From an uncultured Blautia sp. (GTDB lineage: Bacteria; Bacillota; Clostridia; Lachnospirales; Lachnospiraceae), in contig CAAFRY010000251.1 of assembly GCA_900765525.1 (NCBI GenBank), forward strand, positions 1-9,096: 9,096 nt of DNA. The letters run 5' to 3'. Shown piece after piece: positions 1-6,791 of the stretch. Within the stretch, counting starts at the first letter, position 1. The number at the start of each line of letters is the position of its first letter. The position numbers and the translations under genes are program-made. A model generated the notes under the pieces. That model ran no database searches. It was not told where the DNA came from and saw nothing but the letters and a program-made list of their open reading frames with translations.

Positions 1-181
1 AATTTTCAAACTCTCTTTTATTTTCTATCCATATGAAAATAAGAGGGAATAAAAAGAATATTGGACTATAGCAATTTTAAAATTGGTATAGATTAAATAT
101 AAGAAAAAACAATAGGATTCATGGAAATGCACAGAAAATCGGTGAAAATAATCTATAAAACGTAGAAAAATAAAGGTTATA
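1..181. other. AT-rich non-coding upstream region
   Basis: This stretch is strikingly AT-rich compared with the rest of the window and contains no reading frame with a credible start, ribosome binding site or recognisable protein. The short minus-strand frame across 25-210 translates to a low-complexity Phe/Tyr/Ile-rich peptide expected from AT-rich DNA by chance. The only structure I see is an imperfect hairpin at 12-48, listed separately. It probably holds the end of an intergenic spacer whose other flanking gene is outside the window. Confidence 0.6.
12..48 (+). repeat. Imperfect AT-rich inverted repeat / possible RNA hairpin
   Basis: TTATTTTC (18-25) and GAAAATAA (35-42) are perfectly complementary around a 9-nt loop. 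Read as + strand RNA the stem extends outward to 12/48 with two G-U pairs (17-43 and 14-46), giving about 14 pairs. No clear U-run follows on either strand, so I do not call it a terminator. It could be a remnant terminator of an upstream gene, a protein-binding site, or chance in AT-rich sequence. Confidence 0.3.
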
Positions 182-210
182 TTGAAAGAATTAGCGATAA
201 ATGGTATCAT
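182..210 (+). promoter_or_regulatory. Sigma-A type promoter for the reductase operon
   Basis: TTGAAA at 182-187 and TATCAT at 205-210 are separated by exactly 17 bp; each matches the vegetative consensus at 5 of 6 positions. A TG at 202-203 one base before the -10 makes it an extended -10 promoter. Transcription would start near 216-218, leaving an untranslated leader of about 55 nt before the ATG at 273. This is the best promoter in the window and fits the three-gene operon downstream. Prediction from sequence only. Confidence 0.7.
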
Positions 211-236
211 TTATTCATAATATTTAGAATAAATGA
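207..236. promoter_or_regulatory. Perfect 10-bp inverted repeat, candidate operator
   Basis: TCATTTATTC (207-216) and GAATAAATGA (227-236) are perfect reverse complements separated by 10 bp, so the half-site centres are 20 bp apart, about two helical turns. The left arm overlaps the -10 hexamer (205-210) and the expected transcription start lies at the arm/spacer border. This placement is typical of a repressor operator, so the reductase/amidohydrolase/transporter operon is probably repressed until a substrate or nutrient signal appears. I cannot name the regulator; the half-site does not match the CodY, Fur or ArgR consensus in the usual orientation. As RNA it would be a weak AU hairpin. Confidence 0.5.
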
Positions 237-272
237 AAACTAATATATACCAATAAAGAAAGGGGTGTTGAA

Positions 273-2234
273 ATGCCAATCAAGTATCCACATTTATTTA
301 GTCCGTTGCGTATTGGTAATGTGACATTAAAAAATCGCATTGAAGTGGCTCCTATGGGTACAGAGCCTAATACTTCCGGATTTTTGTCAGAACAGAATTT
401 GGCTGCATATGAAAGTCGTGCAAAAGGAGGAGCTGCCATTGTTACCAGAGGAGAAACCCTGGTTCATCATCAGACCGGAAGCGCTCACGGAAATCTTTGT
501 AATCTGGATAATGAGGCTTTTATGCCTTCCCATCTTCAGCTGACAGACAGAATTCATCAATACAATGCATTGGCTAATATTGAAATCCTTCATAGCGGCG
601 CCCGTGCCCATCCCAAGTATACAGGCGGTGTTGTCTATGGACCAAGTGCTCAGCCCGGCGTCTATGGAGTGGATGTGACGCCTATGGATGAGGATATAAT
701 GTATGAAATAGCAGGAGCCTTTGCTCATGGGGCCTATGTGGCCAAATTCGGGGGCTTTGATATGGTAATGGTACACGGAGGGCATGGATGGCTGTTAAGC
801 GAATTTCTTTCTCCCCTTTATAATACCCGCACCGATAAGTACGGAGGTTCTATTGAGAACAGAGCCAGATTTCCACTGATGGTAATTGATAAAATCCGGG
901 AGGCAGTAGGACCGGGATTCCCCATTGAAATCAGAATTTCTGGAGATGAATTCATGCCAGGAGGATATGGGCTTGATGACGCCGTAGAATTTGCCAAAAT
1001 GCTGGAAGGAAAAGTAGATTTGATTCATGTATCGGCCACCTCTTTCCGGGATGTGAATTCCGGCTGCCGTATGTTTCCCTCAGCCTTTCTACCCCATGGA
1101 GTGAACTTATATCTGGCGGAAAGAATTAAAAAAGCGGTTAAAACTCCGGTGGCTACTGTTGGAGCCCTGACAAATCCGGAAATGATGGAGGATATTATCG
1201 CTTCCGGAAAAGCAGATGTTATTGTAGTGGGCCGTCAGATACTTGCAGATTCTGAATTTCCAAATAAAGTCAGGACCGGCAGGGAGGATGAGGTAAGACC
1301 TTGTATTCGCTGCAATCACTGCCTGTCTTTGGATTTTGTTCCCTATGTGGACATGTGTTCCGGGATTTCTCAGTGTGTGGTAAACCCAAAGGTGGGACGG
1401 GAATTAAAAGAAAATGCATATTCACCTAAACCCATACCGAAAAAGGTTTTAGTAATAGGAGGAGGGCCGGGGGGAATGGCGGCGGCCCTGAAGGCAGAAG
1501 AACAGGGGCATGAGGTGATTTTATTGGAAAAATCCCATGCATTGGGAGGTATGCTGCGGCAGGCTGTCCATGAAATTCCATTTAAAGAAGACTTAAAGGG
1601 TTATGTGGAATATCTGATTAGAAGAATAGAGAGAAAAGCCATTCAGGTTCGATTGAATACAGAAGCAACTCCGGAATTGATTCAGGAGCTGAATCCGGAT
1701 ACGGTTATTTGTGCAGTGGGGGCAGAGCCTATTGTTCCGGAAATTCCGGGAATTGACCAGGAGAATGTAATAAAAGTTACAGAACTTGGAAAGCCCAAGA
1801 CCACTTTCGGGGAAAGGGTAGTTGTGATTGGAGGAGGGCTGGTAGGATGTGAAGAAGGCTTGGCCCTTGCAATGAAAGGAAAAAAAGTAACCATTCTGGA
1901 GATGCGGGATAAGCTGGCCCCCGACGCCCCTGTGCTGCACTATAAGGCTATGATGCTGGAATTTGAAAAATATAAGGATAACCTTCAGGTAGCATTGAAT
2001 AACAGGGTAACAGGCATTGACAAAGCCGGCGTCCATGTTCTGGACAAGGATGGAAAAGAAGCCTTTTATCCGGCTGATACGGTTCTGCTTTCTGCGGGAA
2101 TGAAAGCCAGGATTCAGGAGGTAGAAAGGCTGCGCCAGACGGACAGAGAATTTATTACAGTTGGAGACTGTATTAAACCGGGAAAAATTCTGCAGGCAGT
2201 AAGTGGGGGATATTTCGCAGGTAAAAACGCATAG
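273..2234 (+). CDS. NADH:flavin oxidoreductase / 2,4-dienoyl-CoA reductase family iron-sulfur flavoprotein
   Basis: A 653-residue cytoplasmic enzyme with the full architecture of the 2,4-dienoyl-CoA reductase, 2-enoate reductase and trimethylamine dehydrogenase family. Residues 5-335 form the FMN-binding TIM barrel (LKNRIEVAPMG at 19-29; the segment 168-200 with SPLYNTRTDKYGG and NRARF). A [4Fe-4S] cysteine cluster follows (C344, C347, C350, then C362 and C368 before VNP). A dinucleotide-binding fold begins GGGPGG at 396-401 (FAD) and a second GGGLVG at 520-525 (NAD(P)H). Such enzymes pass hydride from NAD(P)H through FAD and Fe-S to FMN, reducing activated C=C bonds, or run demethylations. 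The position of the usual catalytic Tyr (HGYL) is W173 (HGWL), and the C-x2-C-x2-C spacing resembles trimethylamine dehydrogenase. The ATG has an AAGGGGTG site 5 nt upstream. It is first gene of an operon; the exact substrate is unknown. Confidence 0.9.
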   Translation: MPIKYPHLFSPLRIGNVTLKNRIEVAPMGTEPNTSGFLSEQNLAAYESRAKGGAAIVTRGETLVHHQTGSAHGNLCNLDNEAFMPSHLQLTDRIHQYNALANIEILHSGARAHPKYTGGVVYGPSAQPGVYGVDVTPMDEDIMYEIAGAFAHGAYVAKFGGFDMVMVHGGHGWLLSEFLSPLYNTRTDKYGGSIENRARFPLMVIDKIREAVGPGFPIEIRISGDEFMPGGYGLDDAVEFAKMLEGKVDLIHVSATSFRDVNSGCRMFPSAFLPHGVNLYLAERIKKAVKTPVATVGALTNPEMMEDIIASGKADVIVVGRQILADSEFPNKVRTGREDEVRPCIRCNHCLSLDFVPYVDMCSGISQCVVNPKVGRELKENAYSPKPIPKKVLVIGGGPGGMAAALKAEEQGHEVILLEKSHALGGMLRQAVHEIPFKEDLKGYVEYLIRRIERKAIQVRLNTEATPELIQELNPDTVICAVGAEPIVPEIPGIDQENVIKVTELGKPKTTFGERVVVIGGGLVGCEEGLALAMKGKKVTILEMRDKLAPDAPVLHYKAMMLEFEKYKDNLQVALNNRVTGIDKAGVHVLDKDGKEAFYPADTVLLSAGMKARIQEVERLRQTDREFITVGDCIKPGKILQAVSGGYFAGKNA

Positions 2235-2253
2235 ACAGAGGAGGTGAAGAAAA

Positions 2254-3414
2254 ATGATAGATAGATTATGCCAGGACGTATACCAGTATGTGGTAAAGAT
2301 GAGACGGGAAATTCATGCATACCCAGAGCTTTCCAAACAAGAGGAGGAAACCACAAAGAGAGTTTGCCGGGAACTGGAGCAGAGCAAAATCCAATATACC
2401 ATAGTCAATAAACATAATGTGGTGGGCAGAATTGGAAAAGGAAAAAGTCAAAGAAGAATAGCAGTTCGGGCAGATATGGATGGGCTCCTGATAACTGAAC
2501 ATACGGGTCTGCCTTTCGCATCCAAAAAGGAAGGTGTCATGCATGCCTGCGGACATGATGCCCATACGGCTATGCTTTTAGGAGCAGCTAAAGTGCTGAA
2601 ACATCTGGAAGAGGACATTCAGGGGCAGGTTTTTCTCTGTTTTCAGTCTGCAGAAGAAGAAAACGACGGAGCCCAGCAAATCGTGGAATATTTAAAACAA
2701 GAAGGTGGTGTGGACCAGGCCTTTGGCCTGCATGTATGGCCAAATGTCCCCAAAGGAAAGGCAATTATCCATGAAGGTGCCAGTATGGCCGGGTGTATTG
2801 GGTATCATGTGGATTTGGAAGGAGAGGGAGGACATGGCTCCAGGCCGGACTTGGTAAAGGACCCGGTAAAGGCGGCCTGTGATTTAGTGTTAAAATTCTC
2901 TTCTATACCAGGTAATTTTTATGATATTACAGACCCCTGCGTAGTATCCACCGGTTATGTAAAAGCAGGCACCCTGGGCAATGTTTTTCCTTCTTCTGCC
3001 TTCATAGAAGGCTCATGCAGGTATTTCCGGCCAGGAGGAGAAAAGAAGATTATAGAAATTATGGGACAGATGGTAGAAGGTGTCAGCAAATGCTATGGAG
3101 TACAGGGCAAACTGGATATTTGGCCGCCTTATGAGCCGGTGGTGAATGAGCCGGAATGTGCCAGGCAGGCAAAAAGTCTTATGAAACACATAGAGGGGCT
3201 GGAGCCTTTGGAGGATTTTCCCCTGATTATGGGTTCGGAAAATTTCAGCCAGTTTCTTAAAGCATTTCCAGGATTTTTTATGCTGCTGGGAGCGGGACAG
3301 GGAAAGGACGGGAAGCTTCACGAGCTGCACAGTGATGCCTTTGATTTTGATGAAAGTGTTATGAAAACAGGATGTGAATTTATGGTGCGTTATGCCTATG
3401 AAAACACAAAATAA
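2254..3414 (+). CDS. M20D family metallo-amidohydrolase (N-acyl amino acid hydrolase type)
   Basis: A 386-residue soluble hydrolase, full length for the M20D family (hippurate hydrolase, IAA-amino acid hydrolase, AbgA/AbgB, N-acetyl-diaminopimelate deacetylase). Visible motifs in order: RREIHAYPELS (18-27 region), RADMDGL (72-78), MHACGHDAHTA (96-106), SAEEE (132-136), GLHVWP (158-163), GGHGSRP in the lid domain (192-198), MGSENF (326-331) and LHSDAFDFDE (358-367). By analogy with plant IAA-amino acid hydrolases the two-metal ligands are C99, H101, E135, H160 and H359, and all are present, so it should be active. The common SEDF is SENF here. The family cleaves the amide between an acyl or aryl group and an amino acid. 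GGAGGTG lies 7 nt before the ATG, and the gene starts 19 bp after the reductase stop. Pairing with AbgT suggests it acts on what that protein imports. Confidence 0.9.
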   Translation: MIDRLCQDVYQYVVKMRREIHAYPELSKQEEETTKRVCRELEQSKIQYTIVNKHNVVGRIGKGKSQRRIAVRADMDGLLITEHTGLPFASKKEGVMHACGHDAHTAMLLGAAKVLKHLEEDIQGQVFLCFQSAEEENDGAQQIVEYLKQEGGVDQAFGLHVWPNVPKGKAIIHEGASMAGCIGYHVDLEGEGGHGSRPDLVKDPVKAACDLVLKFSSIPGNFYDITDPCVVSTGYVKAGTLGNVFPSSAFIEGSCRYFRPGGEKKIIEIMGQMVEGVSKCYGVQGKLDIWPPYEPVVNEPECARQAKSLMKHIEGLEPLEDFPLIMGSENFSQFLKAFPGFFMLLGAGQGKDGKLHELHSDAFDFDESVMKTGCEFMVRYAYENTK

Positions 3415-3435
3415 AAGGAGAGAGGGGGAAATATT

Positions 3436-4956
3436 ATGGGAGAACAAAGACCGGATAAGCCAAAGGGAGTGCTGGGGAAAATTGAATATTGGGGGAATAA
3501 GATGCCTCATCCGCTGCTGCTGTTTACCTACCTTTTGGGAATCGTATTTATTTTATCTTTTATCATGTCACGGTTAGGAGCCAGTACCGTCCATCCCTCC
3601 ACAGGTGAGGAGATAAAGGTTATCAATATGCTCAGTATTGAAGGCCTGTTGGATTTTATGAAAAATTTTGTCTCCAATTTTCAGGGCTTTGCTGTATTAG
3701 GCATCTGTCTGACTATTGGAGTGGTAACGGGCTTGTGCGACAATACCGGGCTGTTTACCAATGCCATTAAAATGTCTTTGGGTAATGTAAAAGGAAATAT
3801 TGTTGTTTTTGTCATTGCAATCATTGCCTGTATTGCCAATCAGACCAGCGAAGCGGTTTTCGTTTTGGTACCTGCCATTGCAGGAGCTATCTTTTATGGT
3901 ATGGGAAGGCATCCCCTGGCCGGTGTTTTTCTGGGATATGCTTCAGCTTGTTCAGGATTTTCCACCTCCATACTTCCCGGTTCTGCGGAGGTGTTCCTGA
4001 CGCCGCTGATTAATGAATCTGCACATATGATTGATGAGAGCTATAACATCACTATTTTGGGAAGCTATTTTTTCCTGTTTGTTTCAGCCATTATAGTGGC
4101 CTTTGTTTCTACAGTGGTAACAGTAAAGGTGGTAGAGCCCAGACTTGGAAAGTTTGAAGGCAGGAGAGAAGAAACGGTTTCTCATACAGAATTAACAGAG
4201 ACAGAGAAGAAAGCAACGAAAAAAGCGGGAATCTCTGTATGCATTTATCTGGCGGTTATTGTCATTCTCTGTATTCCGTCCAACAGCTTTTTAAGAGGAG
4301 AGGGAGGTTCCCTGATTGAAGGAGCGCCTCTGATGGATTCGCTGGTATTTTTCCTGATTCTGTTGTTCTTTATTCCAGGTATCGTCTACGGGCGGGCTAC
4401 CGGAAAGATTAAAAAAGCAGGAGATGCCGCAGGTTTTCTCTATGACGGGGTTAAGCCCTTTGCTCCGTTTATTGTCAATGCCATGATAATTGCCCAGTTT
4501 TTGACAATGTTTGATAAAAGCAATATCGGAAAATTTGTAGCTATTGAAGGAGGAGAATGGCTGAAAAGCCTTCCGCTTCCGGCTTGGGTCATTGCCATTG
4601 CATTCTTGATTCTGATTGCGCTGATAAACCTTATGATTGCCAGCGTGACAACCAAGTACCTGATTTTCGGCCCTATTTTTATCCCTATGATGATGCAGAT
4701 TGGGATGAATCCGGCGTTTACTATTTGCGTTTATCGTCTGGGGGACTGTGTGACAAATAATCTGACCCCTATGATGCCTGCCTTTATTATTCTTCTGGGT
4801 ACCTGCCAGAAATACGATAAAAAGTGTGGTATGGGAACTATTTTTTCCAATATGCTGCCTTATACCATTGGGTATTTTATCCTCTTTGTGGCCCAGATTA
4901 TCCTGTGGATTGTCCTGGATATTCCCGTGGGAGTGGGAACGGGAGTATGGCTGTAG
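3436..4956 (+). CDS. abgT: AbgT family transporter (p-aminobenzoyl-glutamate type)
   Basis: A 506-residue polytopic membrane protein of the AbgT family, full length. It opens with the family's typical short cytoplasmic start (GKIEYWGNKMPHP, 14-26) and has roughly 11-13 hydrophobic segments, the first near 27-47 and the last near 470-495, with a charged cytoplasmic loop at about 231-263. The conserved C-terminal half is clear: SVTTKY (403-408), a hydrophobic PIFIPMMMQIG stretch, YRLGDCVTNNLTPMMP (433-448) and a QKYDKKCGMGT loop. D437 matches the key Asp of the family; the frequent Trp of the SxSAKW motif is Tyr408. E. coli AbgT takes up p-aminobenzoyl-glutamate, and other members export sulfonamides. 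Next to an M20D hydrolase, uptake of an N-acyl amino acid or aryl amide is more likely. GAGGGGG ends 7 nt before ATG; the gap to the hydrolase is 21 bp. The symbol marks the family, not a proven substrate. Confidence 0.9.
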   Translation: MGEQRPDKPKGVLGKIEYWGNKMPHPLLLFTYLLGIVFILSFIMSRLGASTVHPSTGEEIKVINMLSIEGLLDFMKNFVSNFQGFAVLGICLTIGVVTGLCDNTGLFTNAIKMSLGNVKGNIVVFVIAIIACIANQTSEAVFVLVPAIAGAIFYGMGRHPLAGVFLGYASACSGFSTSILPGSAEVFLTPLINESAHMIDESYNITILGSYFFLFVSAIIVAFVSTVVTVKVVEPRLGKFEGRREETVSHTELTETEKKATKKAGISVCIYLAVIVILCIPSNSFLRGEGGSLIEGAPLMDSLVFFLILLFFIPGIVYGRATGKIKKAGDAAGFLYDGVKPFAPFIVNAMIIAQFLTMFDKSNIGKFVAIEGGEWLKSLPLPAWVIAIAFLILIALINLMIASVTTKYLIFGPIFIPMMMQIGMNPAFTICVYRLGDCVTNNLTPMMPAFIILLGTCQKYDKKCGMGTIFSNMLPYTIGYFILFVAQIILWIVLDIPVGVGTGVWL

Positions 4957-4972
4957 AAGAAAGGGATTATGT

Positions 4973-5023
4973 AAAAGAAAGCGGTTGCTGTCCATGGAAA
5001 CATGGGGCAATGGCTTTCTTTTT
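4973..5023. terminator. Bidirectional intrinsic terminator between convergent operons
   Basis: A long hairpin: AAAAGAAAGC (4973-4982) pairs with GCTTTCTTTT (5013-5022), GTTGC (4984-4988) with GCAAT (5007-5011, one G-U), and CCATG (4992-4996) with CATGG (5001-5005) around a GAAA tetraloop. The only defects are a G-G mismatch (4983/5012) and a 2-nt bulge (4989-4990). On the + strand the right arm runs into TTTCTTTTT; on the - strand the other arm reads GCTTTCTTTTAC. It therefore can end both the AbgT operon and the ABC operon (stop at 5034) and sits exactly between their stop codons. Confidence 0.85.
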
Positions 5024-5033
5024 GTCCTATCCT

Positions 5034-5843
5034 TTATTGCCGGCCTTTGAGACAGCGCCTTTGCAGCAGGGTGATGGCTCCGTAGAGGAGAATTGCAATG
5101 AGGCAGAGGATGACAATGGACATAATCATAGTAGTAAGCTGGAAAACCTGGCTGGAATAGATAATCAGGTACCCCAGGCCGTTTTTGCTGCCAATCATTT
5201 CACCGATAACAATGCCGATAAGGGAAAGACCGATATTAACTTTCATAACGCTTAGAATCAGAGGAACCGAAGCAGGGAGGATTACCTTTGCCAGTTCCTC
5301 TTTTTTGCCTCCGCCTAAGGTTCGGATAAGCTTTAGTTTATCTGGGTCTGTCTCACAAAAGCCGGTATACAGATTCAACACAGCTCCGAAAATAGCCACG
5401 GAGATACCGGCAATAACAATGGTACGCATATTACTTCCCAGCCAGACAATGAGCAAAGGGGCAAGGGCTGATTTAGGCAGGCTGTTCAACACCACCAGAT
5501 AAGGTTCCAGCACCTGAGACAGCCGGGGAAAGGCCCAAAGAACCAGGGCAGCCCCGATGCCCAGCAGAGTTACCAGAAAAAAGCTGATAAGTGTCTCAGC
5601 CAGAGTGATAGATACATGGCGCAGCAAAGTCTGGTCCCGGAGCATTTCCACCATTTTCTCCCATATTTGGGAAGGGCTTGAGAAGATAAAGGAATCTATC
5701 CAGCCCATCCTGGCGCTGACCTCCCACAGACCCACCAGGAAGAACAGCAGCAGAATCCGGGAAAGCTGTATGAGAAAAGAGTTTCGCTTTAGAGACTGAA
5801 GATAATTTTTCTGTCTGGAGGACATGGCATGTAAATCATTCAT
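5034..5843 (-). CDS. ABC transporter permease (SsuC/TauC-type, BPD inner-membrane component)
   Basis: A 269-residue inner-membrane permease of the binding-protein-dependent family that includes SsuC, TauC and ThiX, of usual length. A basic N-terminal tail precedes the first membrane segment (about 24-41); further segments lie near 81-105, 115-135, 139-160, 195-215 and 238-260. The SSPSQIWE element (55-62) is typical of this subgroup. The EAA loop that contacts the ATPase lies about 161-194, ending ILPASVPLI. It follows the ATPase gene with the overlap ATGAATGA (8 bp), indicating translational coupling; GGAAGGAG lies about 10 nt before this ATG, inside the ATPase gene. Substrates of relatives are sulfonates, taurine, nitrate or pyrimidine precursors; this one's substrate cannot be told. 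It ends 11 bp from the shared terminator. Confidence 0.88.
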   Translation of the reverse strand: MNDLHAMSSRQKNYLQSLKRNSFLIQLSRILLLFFLVGLWEVSARMGWIDSFIFSSPSQIWEKMVEMLRDQTLLRHVSITLAETLISFFLVTLLGIGAALVLWAFPRLSQVLEPYLVVLNSLPKSALAPLLIVWLGSNMRTIVIAGISVAIFGAVLNLYTGFCETDPDKLKLIRTLGGGKKEELAKVILPASVPLILSVMKVNIGLSLIGIVIGEMIGSKNGLGYLIIYSSQVFQLTTMIMSIVILCLIAILLYGAITLLQRRCLKGRQ

Positions 5844-6606
5844 CCTGGTTCAACTCCTTCCAGATTTCATTGAAATAGTTTTTAAATTCCGGAGCATTTC
5901 GGGAAGCCATTGGTGTGCGGTTTTCCAGCTGAAACACAATAGAAATGCTTTTCCTCACTTTAGCGGGGCGGCGGCTTAAAACAAGAACCCGGTCCGCCAT
6001 GCTGATGGCCTCGGATATATCATGAGTGACCAGGATTGCACTTTTTTCTTCCCTGCGGATGATTTTTCCAATATCATCGCTGACGGACAGTCTGGTCTGA
6101 TAATCCAGAGCAGAAAAGGGTTCATCCAGAAGCAGAAGCTCCGGGTCCAGAGCAAGAGTCCGTATGAGAGCCGCCCGCTGACGCATTCCTCCGGAAAGCT
6201 GGGAAGGGCGGGAATCCTTAAACTTATCCAGACCGTAGTCTCTCAGCAGATGTTCTGCTTTTTCTATGGATTCCCGGGACTTTTTCTTTTGGATTTCCAA
6301 TCCCAGCAGTACGTTACTGTAAATACTTCTCCATTCAAAGAGATGGTCCTTTTGCAGCATGTATCCTATGTTAGCGGAGGAGGCGTCCAGAGGTTTGCCT
6401 TTCAACAGAATTTCTCCTTTTTCCGGCTTTAAAAGGCCGCAGAGCATATCCAGAAGCGTGGACTTCCCACAGCCTGATGGCCCCACCAGCGCCAGAAATT
6501 CTCCGGGAAACAGGGAAAAGGATATATGAGAAAGGGCGGGAGTCTCCCCGGATTTGGTATGATAGGAGTAACTGACGTCTTTTATCTCTAATAAAGGTAG
6601 CTCCAT
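5836..6606 (-). CDS. ABC transporter ATP-binding protein (SsuB/TauB-type)
   Basis: A 256-residue cytoplasmic ATPase that drives the adjacent permease. All nucleotide-binding motifs are intact: Walker A GPSGCGKST (42-50), Q-loop Q85, signature LSGGMRQR (137-144), Walker B ELLLLDEP (156-163), D-loop SALD (165-168) and switch His195 (VTHD). The reading frame is open to an ATG at 6657, but I chose the ATG at 6606 because AAAGGA (6616-6621) lies 9 nt upstream, the family homology begins there (LLEIKDVSYSY), and the longer start would fall within a likely promoter. The C-terminal tail of about 45 residues after the H-loop region is normal for this subgroup. First gene of a two-gene operon; no solute-binding protein gene accompanies it within the window. 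Confidence 0.9.
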   Translation of the reverse strand: MELPLLEIKDVSYSYHTKSGETPALSHISFSLFPGEFLALVGPSGCGKSTLLDMLCGLLKPEKGEILLKGKPLDASSANIGYMLQKDHLFEWRSIYSNVLLGLEIQKKKSRESIEKAEHLLRDYGLDKFKDSRPSQLSGGMRQRAALIRTLALDPELLLLDEPFSALDYQTRLSVSDDIGKIIRREEKSAILVTHDISEAISMADRVLVLSRRPAKVRKSISIVFQLENRTPMASRNAPEFKNYFNEIWKELNQDE

Positions 6607-6636
6607 AGTTATCCATCCTTTCAAAGGTATATAATT

Positions 6637-6665
6637 ATCATATGACACCGGAATCAAAAGGTCAT
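6637..6665 (-). promoter_or_regulatory. Candidate promoter for the ABC importer operon
   Basis: Read on the minus strand, ATGACC (6660-6665) and TATGAT (6637-6642) are spaced by 17 bp; the -10 matches consensus at 5 of 6 and the -35 at 4 of 6 positions. Transcription would start near 6630, giving a leader of about 24 nt that contains the AAAGGA site and the ATG at 6606. Plausible but not strong. Confidence 0.4.
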
Positions 6666-6702
6666 GGGGTGAAGGCGGGGCTGGGAGATTAAGGGAACCA
6701 TA

Positions 6703-6731
6703 TTGACAGAGAACTCTTGGACTGGTAAGCT
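6703..6731 (+). promoter_or_regulatory. Candidate promoter for the kinase/desulfidase operon
   Basis: A perfect TTGACA at 6703-6708 is followed after 17 bp by TAAGCT (6726-6731), a poor -10 (3 of 6), helped by an extended TG at 6723-6724. The leader would be about 55 nt. The perfect -35 and proper spacing make it the best candidate in this spacer, but the weak -10 leaves doubt; an activator may be needed. Confidence 0.4.
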
Positions 6732-6744
6732 GAAAGCACAGAAT

Positions 6745-6784
6745 CAGGCTACCGGGGAAACCCTGAAAACAGCAGGGGAGGAGG
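6745..6784 (+). promoter_or_regulatory. Short leader with competing hairpins and SD of the TTG-start kinase
   Basis: AGGAGG at 6779-6784 lies 7 nt before TTG 6792 and decides that start. Just upstream, CCCTG (6761-6765) can pair with CAGGG (6773-6777), a 5-bp stem abutting the ribosome binding site, while the same CCC can instead pair with GGG (6755-6757) around AAA. Such mutually exclusive stems could tune translation, but they are short and may be chance. No known riboswitch consensus was recognised. Confidence 0.3.
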
Positions 6785-6791
6785 CAGAAAA

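Noticed and set aside
207..236. Inverted repeat as a CodY, Fur or ArgR box
   Set aside because: The arm sequences resemble pieces of AT-rich boxes but orientation and spacing do not fit these consensus sites, so no regulator is named.
387..785. 132-codon minus-strand frame within the flavoenzyme gene
   Set aside because: It is antisense to a strongly conserved FMN-barrel region and has no motif or start signal of its own.
4291..5010. 239-codon minus-strand open frame antisense to the AbgT gene
   Set aside because: It lies opposite a clear AbgT coding region, its translation is low-complexity His/Asn/Gln-rich without any family motif, and it crosses the terminator hairpin.
4824..5255. 143-codon plus-strand frame running from the AbgT end into the permease gene
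   Set aside because: It spans the bidirectional terminator and overlaps two well-supported genes in other frames; no ribosome binding site or recognisable domain.
6607..6657. N-terminal extension of the ABC ATPase to the ATG at 6657
   Set aside because: The extra 17 residues precede the conserved start of the domain, the ATG at 6606 has its own Shine-Dalgarno site, and the extension would occupy a likely promoter.
6607..6791. Thiamine pyrophosphate or other known riboswitch in front of the ABC or kinase operon
   Set aside because: I looked for the CTGAGA-type thi-box and other familiar conserved cores on both strands and found none; the spacer is also short for each leader.
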